From an uncultured Collinsella sp. (GTDB taxonomy: Bacteria > Actinomycetota > Coriobacteriia > Coriobacteriales > Coriobacteriaceae): DNA of 9,089 nt. Position numbers and translations under genes: made by a program. The notes below the pieces were generated by a model that saw only the letters and a program-made list of their open reading frames with translations, was not told where the DNA came from and did no database searches. Positions 6,577 through 9,089 of the stretch are shown piece by piece; position 1 is the first letter of the stretch, and every line of letters begins with the position of its first letter. The stretch is from NCBI GenBank assembly GCA_900545905.1, contig URBA01000044.1, positions 1 through 9,089 of the forward strand, given 5' to 3'.

Positions 6577-7050
6577 TTACCAACGATAGTGAGAGAACGC
6601 GCGGTTGGCCTCGGCCATCTTGAAGACGTCCTCACGCTTCTTGACGGAAGCGCCCAGGCCGTTGGAAGCGTCGAGAATCTCGTTGGCGAGACGCTCGGCC
6701 ATGGTCTTCTCCTTGCGAGCGCGGGAGAAGTTGACGATCCAGCGGATACCCAGAGCGGTGGAACGACGGGAGTTGACCTCCATCGGGACCTGATAGGTAG
6801 CGCCACCGACACGCTTGGGCTTAACCTCGAGCGTGGGCTTGACGTTGTCCATAGCCTTCTTGAAGGTAGCGAGAGCGTCGCCACCCTCGGACTTCTCGGC
6901 AACGATCTCGAAAGCGGTGTAAACGATGCGCTCAGCGGTGGCCTTCTTGCCGTCAAGAAGGACCTTGTTGATGAGCTGAGTCACCAGGCGGTTGTTGTAA
7001 ACGGCGTCAGGCTGAACCTCACGACGATTAGCTGCTGCACGACGCGGCAT
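6577..7050 (-). CDS. rpsG: 30S ribosomal protein S7
   Basis: S7 starts assembly of the 30S head by binding the 3' major domain of 16S rRNA and lies next to the E-site tRNA. The product (157 residues) is full length, beginning MPRRAAANRREVQPDAVYNN and containing the conserved VGGATYQVPMEV (81-92) and the RALGIRW-like segment (TALGIRWIV). It ends in ...RAFSHYRW, the usual C-terminus. The ATG at 7050 is preceded by AAGGAG at 7058-7063, seven bases upstream. It follows rpsL by 74 bases and precedes fusA by 20. In E. coli S7 represses its own operon by binding the rpsL-rpsG spacer; a hairpin is visible in that spacer here, but whether it does the same is unknown. Confidence 0.98.
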   Translation of the reverse strand: MPRRAAANRREVQPDAVYNNRLVTQLINKVLLDGKKATAERIVYTAFEIVAEKSEGGDALATFKKAMDNVKPTLEVKPKRVGGATYQVPMEVNSRRSTALGIRWIVNFSRARKEKTMAERLANEILDASNGLGASVKKREDVFKMAEANRAFSHYRW

Positions 7051-7072
7051 GTGAAATCTCCTTAAGTGTCTA

Positions 7073-7099
7073 CCGTGCGGCGCTCAAGACGGCACACGG
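7073..7099 (-). promoter_or_regulatory. Hairpin in rpsL-rpsG spacer
   Basis: On the minus-strand RNA, CCGUGUG (7099-7093) can pair with CGCACGG (7079-7073) over 7 bp, including one G-U pair, with a 13-base loop. It ends nine bases before the rpsG ribosome-binding site. There is no U-run, so it is not a terminator. By analogy with the E. coli str operon, this spacer is where S7 autoregulation would be expected; that role is inferred only. Confidence 0.4.
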
Positions 7100-7124
7100 C
7101 GAAAGTATCAAAACGTTATCTGGC

Positions 7125-7502
7125 TTATTTAGCCTTGGGGCGCTTAGCACCGTACTTTGAACGGGCCTGCATACGGTTCTGGACCGGAGCAGCGTCGTAG
7201 GCGCCACGGATGACGTGATAACGGACACCAGGGAGGTCACGGACACGACCACCGCGGACGAGCACGATGGAGTGCTCCTGCAGGTTGTGGCCCTCACCCG
7301 GGATGTAAGCAGTAACTTCGATGCCGTTGACGAGGCGAACACGGGCAACCTTACGAAGAGCCGAGTTCGGCTTCTTGGGGCTCGTGGTGAAGACGCGGGT
7401 GCACACGCCGCGCTTCTGGGAGTTGTGCTGCAGAGCAGCGTTCTTGGACTTCTTGGGCACGGAACGACGGCCCTGGCGAACCAGCTGGTTAATAGTAGGC
7501 AA
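7125..7502 (-). CDS. rpsL: 30S ribosomal protein S12
   Basis: S12 sits at the decoding centre of the 30S subunit and controls accuracy; it is the classic target of streptomycin-resistance mutations. The 125-residue product aligns without gaps to E. coli S12 through residue 90: PTINQLVR at the start, KRGVCTRVFTTSPKKPNSALRK (30-51) and GHNLQEHS (71-78). Lys43, the main streptomycin position, is wild type. Residue 88 is Arg (codon CGT, 7241-7239) where E. coli and most bacteria have Lys (GGRVRDLPG instead of GGRVKDLPG). Translation starts at TTG (7502), with AAGGAG at 7509-7514 six bases upstream; no ATG or GTG gives the conserved N-terminus. First gene of the operon, with a promoter at 7596-7624 and a ~90-base leader. 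Confidence 0.97.
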   Translation of the reverse strand: MPTINQLVRQGRRSVPKKSKNAALQHNSQKRGVCTRVFTTSPKKPNSALRKVARVRLVNGIEVTAYIPGEGHNLQEHSIVLVRGGRVRDLPGVRYHVIRGAYDAAPVQNRMQARSKYGAKRPKAK

Positions 7503-7508
7503 AGCGTA

Positions 7509-7514
7509 CTCCTT
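7509..7514 (-). promoter_or_regulatory. rpsL ribosome-binding site before a TTG start
   Basis: Minus strand AAGGAG, six bases before the TTG at 7502, which encodes the expected first residue of S12. Confidence 0.85.
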
Positions 7515-7595
7515 CTCGAATGATTCCAGCTTTCTGTAAAGTGCAACGGCTTGAATCGAGGGGTCAGCATCCCCCTACGAAACACGCAGTTCGAT

Positions 7596-7624
7596 AGGAT
7601 ACGTGGCGTTAGCTGTGCCGTCAA
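7596..7624 (-). promoter_or_regulatory. Promoter of the rpsL-rpsG-fusA-rpsJ operon
   Basis: On the minus strand, -35 TTGACG (7624-7619) and -10 TATCCT (7601-7596) are separated by exactly 17 bases, matching a housekeeping sigma-70/SigA-type promoter at five and four of six positions. Transcription would start near 7589, giving a leader of roughly 90 bases. The leader can form a short hairpin, AGGGG (7576-7572) with CCCCT (7563-7559). The promoter lies just downstream of a terminator, so the operon appears insulated from the gene upstream. Confidence 0.75.
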
Positions 7625-7679
7625 CAGACCACGCCGCCGGGCGTATCCCAAAATTGGCACATTTCCGCAAAGCCTACAC

Positions 7680-7715
7680 AAAAGGAATCCCCTTCTGTGC
7701 GCGGGGGCGGATTCC
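7680..7715 (-). terminator. Putative terminator just upstream of the rpsL promoter
   Basis: On the minus strand GGAATCC (7715-7709), a bulged G, then CC pairs with GGGGATTCC (7692-7684): a 9-bp stem with one bulge. It is followed by TTTTGTGT (7683-7676). This would stop read-through into the rpsL promoter. Its 5' half is also the outer end of the long inverted repeat, so the two structures compete. Confidence 0.55.
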
Positions 7716-7847
7716 CGGTCCGGGCGGCACAGGGGTTAAGTTTGCTGCTCTACAGTCCTGGCTCGCACGGAGGCCACATTAAGTGGCCTCCGGCTCGTGC
7801 GGAACTCGCGACAAACTTAACCCCTGTGCCGCCCGGCCCGGGAATCC
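7709..7847. repeat. Inverted repeat with 36-bp arms and nested hairpin
   Basis: The arms 7709-7744 and 7812-7847 are reverse complements at 35 of 36 positions; the one mismatch is between 7719 and 7837. Between them are 67 bases with a nested 10-bp hairpin, 7768-7777 (CGGAGGCCAC) and 7783-7792, around the loop ATTAA. A further 6-bp hairpin, CCGACG-TGCT-CGTCGG (7846-7861), overlaps the right end. No protein is encoded here, and I see no clear target-site duplication. The structure could be a small non-autonomous mobile or extragenic palindromic element, or an RNA regulatory structure; a bare terminator seems less likely, given the length and lack of a T-run directly after it. Confidence 0.75.
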
Positions 7848-8008
7848 GACGTGCTCGTCGGGGCAACGTTCCCTGCCAAAAAGGGACAGGTTTATTTTGG
7901 TCGGTTTTATCTGGGAAAACGCCACTCTTCACGGTGATCCGCATCCATTTGCTACGTTCTTCCGAGAATCAGACGAATAACGTCCAATCCACTCGTCCAT
8001 ATAACGCT

Positions 8009-8040
8009 AAAAAGGCCGCTTCCCCCCTTGGGAAGCGGCC
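8009..8040 (-). terminator. Rho-independent terminator after the membrane-protein gene
   Basis: A perfect 11-bp stem, 8014-8024 (GGCCGCTTCCC) with 8030-8040 (GGGAAGCGGCC), has a 5-base loop. On the minus strand it is followed by five T (8013-8009). It lies 7 bases after the stop codon of the minus-strand gene ending at 8047. Confidence 0.93.
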
Positions 8041-8046
8041 CAGACT

Positions 8047-9089
8047 TTACGAATAAACGATGGTAAAGGGTACTTTTGTTTCGGTCTCCCCTGTTGACGT
8101 GCACCTCGTGCCCTCAAGCGTTACTGAGACCACTTGTTCGACATCAATCAACTTCGTTGGCACCCAGATGTTCTCTCCGCTATTGCGCCCATAAGAAAAA
8201 TATAAGTTGAACACCCCTGCGTCGTCATCTTCGATAATCTGCTCCGATCCATCCTTGTAGCTGACGGTCAGCTTATTATCAACTGCTTCATAGCCCAAAT
8301 CATCGATGTGCGTCTGGATGGAAAACGGGCTAATCTCAAGAGGCGAGTCACCGGAGCGGAGTCCCTTTGTATCGACGTACGCTCCAATATTGAACTCGGG
8401 TGTCGACGCCTCAAACCGCCTCGCACTCTCACCCTCACCCTCGGTCCAGTGGATATTCCAGGTGACCGCATGTTGCAAATCTCGCTCGCGATCCATAGCG
8501 GCAAAGTACATCGTGCCATTAATGACAGTATCGCTTGATGTGTCCTTATCAATTGTGCTGCGTGTGTCAGGCCATTCCTCGCCGAACTTCATATCGGGCG
8601 TGCCGATGCCCTGTTCTTCTTCACCATAGAGAACAAGTTCGCCAATCTCTGCTGCTGGCTTGTAGTAGTTAACTCCATTTGGATTGGACAACGTAAACGT
8701 CACGGCTCCGCAGCCGTTTTGGTCGATTGCCATCTCATGGATATCAAGCGTATAGCCGTTACCCTCGACGGACAGATTAACCTTCTGGACTGTGCCCTCC
8801 AGGCTTTGGGGCGCGATGCCATCGCCAAACTCTCTGGTGTAGGTATATTTAGTTCCCGATGAGCCGCCGTTGGTCCAGGTAATGGAATCCCCGTTGCCGT
8901 GGTTTCCCCAGGCTGAGGCAAAATAGCTGGAATTGACAACGGCGTAGGCGACCCCTCCGGTCGCCAACACTCCGGCAAGGCATCCGATCACGGCAACATA
9001 CAGAGGCTTCGCGTGACCCTTTCGGCGAAGCGGCTCACCAGCAGCGGCATAAAGAACACGGTCAGCAAGATCGCTATCGGCTTGGACGG
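8047..9089 (-). CDS. Single-pass membrane protein with large extracellular domain, 5' end outside window
   Basis: Not firmly recognised. The frame is open to the window edge, so at least 346 residues are visible and the start is missing; the GTG at 8991 lies inside the membrane segment and is unlikely to be the start. Visible residues 1-28 are charged (...DLADRVLYAAAGEPLRRKGHAK), residues ~29-52 are a hydrophobic span (LYVAVIGCLAGVLATGGVAYAVV), and the remaining ~294 residues are polar, acidic and beta-rich. Positive charge before the span suggests N-in, C-out. The region after the span (SSYFASAWGNHGNGDS, then VNLSVEGNGYTLDIHEMAIDQNGCGAVTFTLSNPNG) resembles anti-sigma-like membrane proteins with a DUF4179-type ectodomain, from memory and at low certainty. 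The ectodomain has only two Cys, in NGCGAV and GTRCTST, which could form a disulfide. If the family guess holds, a sigma-factor gene may lie just upstream, outside the window. A terminator follows the stop. Confidence 0.7.
   Translation of the reverse strand, partial: VQADSDLADRVLYAAAGEPLRRKGHAKPLYVAVIGCLAGVLATGGVAYAVVNSSYFASAWGNHGNGDSITWTNGGSSGTKYTYTREFGDGIAPQSLEGTVQKVNLSVEGNGYTLDIHEMAIDQNGCGAVTFTLSNPNGVNYYKPAAEIGELVLYGEEEQGIGTPDMKFGEEWPDTRSTIDKDTSSDTVINGTMYFAAMDRERDLQHAVTWNIHWTEGEGESARRFEASTPEFNIGAYVDTKGLRSGDSPLEISPFSIQTHIDDLGYEAVDNKLTVSYKDGSEQIIEDDDAGVFNLYFSYGRNSGENIWVPTKLIDVEQVVSVTLEGTRCTSTGETETKVPFTIVYS

Larger units (their letters stand above)
7503..8046. other. Intergenic stretch upstream of rpsL
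   Basis: No gene is supported in these 544 bases. In minus-strand order they hold the terminator of the membrane-protein gene (8009-8040), an A/T-richer stretch with no promoter I can defend (about 7870-8008), the segment GGGACAGGTTTATTTTGG (7883-7900, plus strand) that resembles an extragenic repeat, the 36-bp-arm inverted repeat, a second terminator, the rpsL promoter and the rpsL leader. Open frames here are short, on both strands, and without recognisable products. Confidence 0.7.

Noticed and set aside
7070..7681. Minus-strand frame of 203 codons over rpsL in another frame
   Set aside because: It overlaps rpsL out of frame and extends through the promoter and leader; the product is Ser/Arg/Leu-rich and unlike any family.
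7709..7847. CRISPR array or tRNA gene as an explanation of the repeats upstream of rpsL
   Set aside because: There are only two inverted arms with one spacer, not regular direct repeats, and no cloverleaf or CCA-like end.
7750..7980. Two short frames (64-65 codons) in the inverted-repeat region
   Set aside because: They arise from the palindromic sequence, have no ribosome-binding sites and no similarity I recognise.

Overview
The window looks like the end of a draft-genome contig from a high-GC actinobacterium, most likely a gut member of the Coriobacteriia (Collinsella-like). This is inferred from the gene content, the strongly GC-biased codon use, the TTG starts on ribosomal genes and an exported protein of a type I associate with that class; it has not been tested by any search. 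The first 48 bases are not genomic: they are an Illumina Nextera read-2/i7 adapter, so the neighbouring fabD gene is cut by the assembly and not by biology.

Layout. (1) Bases 49-3018, minus strand: a type II fatty-acid synthesis operon read fabH > acpP > fabK > fabD, with the fabD C-terminus lost at the contig edge. The genes are tightly packed (2-base gap acpP/fabK, 13-base overlap fabK/fabD). (2) Bases 3019-3194: a divergent regulatory region with two near-identical 19-bp, partly palindromic repeats between fabH and birA. (3) Bases 3195-3971, plus strand: a single-domain biotin protein ligase (birA) without a DNA-binding domain. It fits next to lipid genes because it biotinylates the acetyl-CoA carboxylase carrier protein. 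(4) Bases 4022-7624, minus strand: a streptomycin-type (str) operon with promoter, rpsL > rpsG > fusA > rpsJ and a strong terminator. tuf is missing from its usual place after fusA, and rpsJ (S10) is attached here and cut off from the rest of an S10 operon. birA and rpsJ converge on the terminator hairpin. (5) Bases 7625-8046: a long intergenic stretch with two minus-strand terminators, a 36-bp-arm inverted repeat with a nested hairpin, and a repeat-like segment. (6) Bases 8047-9089, minus strand: the 3' part of a gene for a single-pass membrane protein with a large extracellular domain, possibly an anti-sigma-like protein; its start lies outside the window.

Fatty-acid initiation (FabH), the acyl carrier (AcpP), malonyl loading (FabD) and enoyl reduction (FabK, the flavin-type reductase) are co-transcribed. 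The str operon supplies two decoding/assembly proteins of the 30S subunit, the translocase EF-G and S10. No complete new system is visible. The most interesting leads are the paired fabH/birA operator candidate, the mutually exclusive RNA pairings upstream of rpsL, the natural Arg88 in S12 and the rearranged str/S10 gene order.
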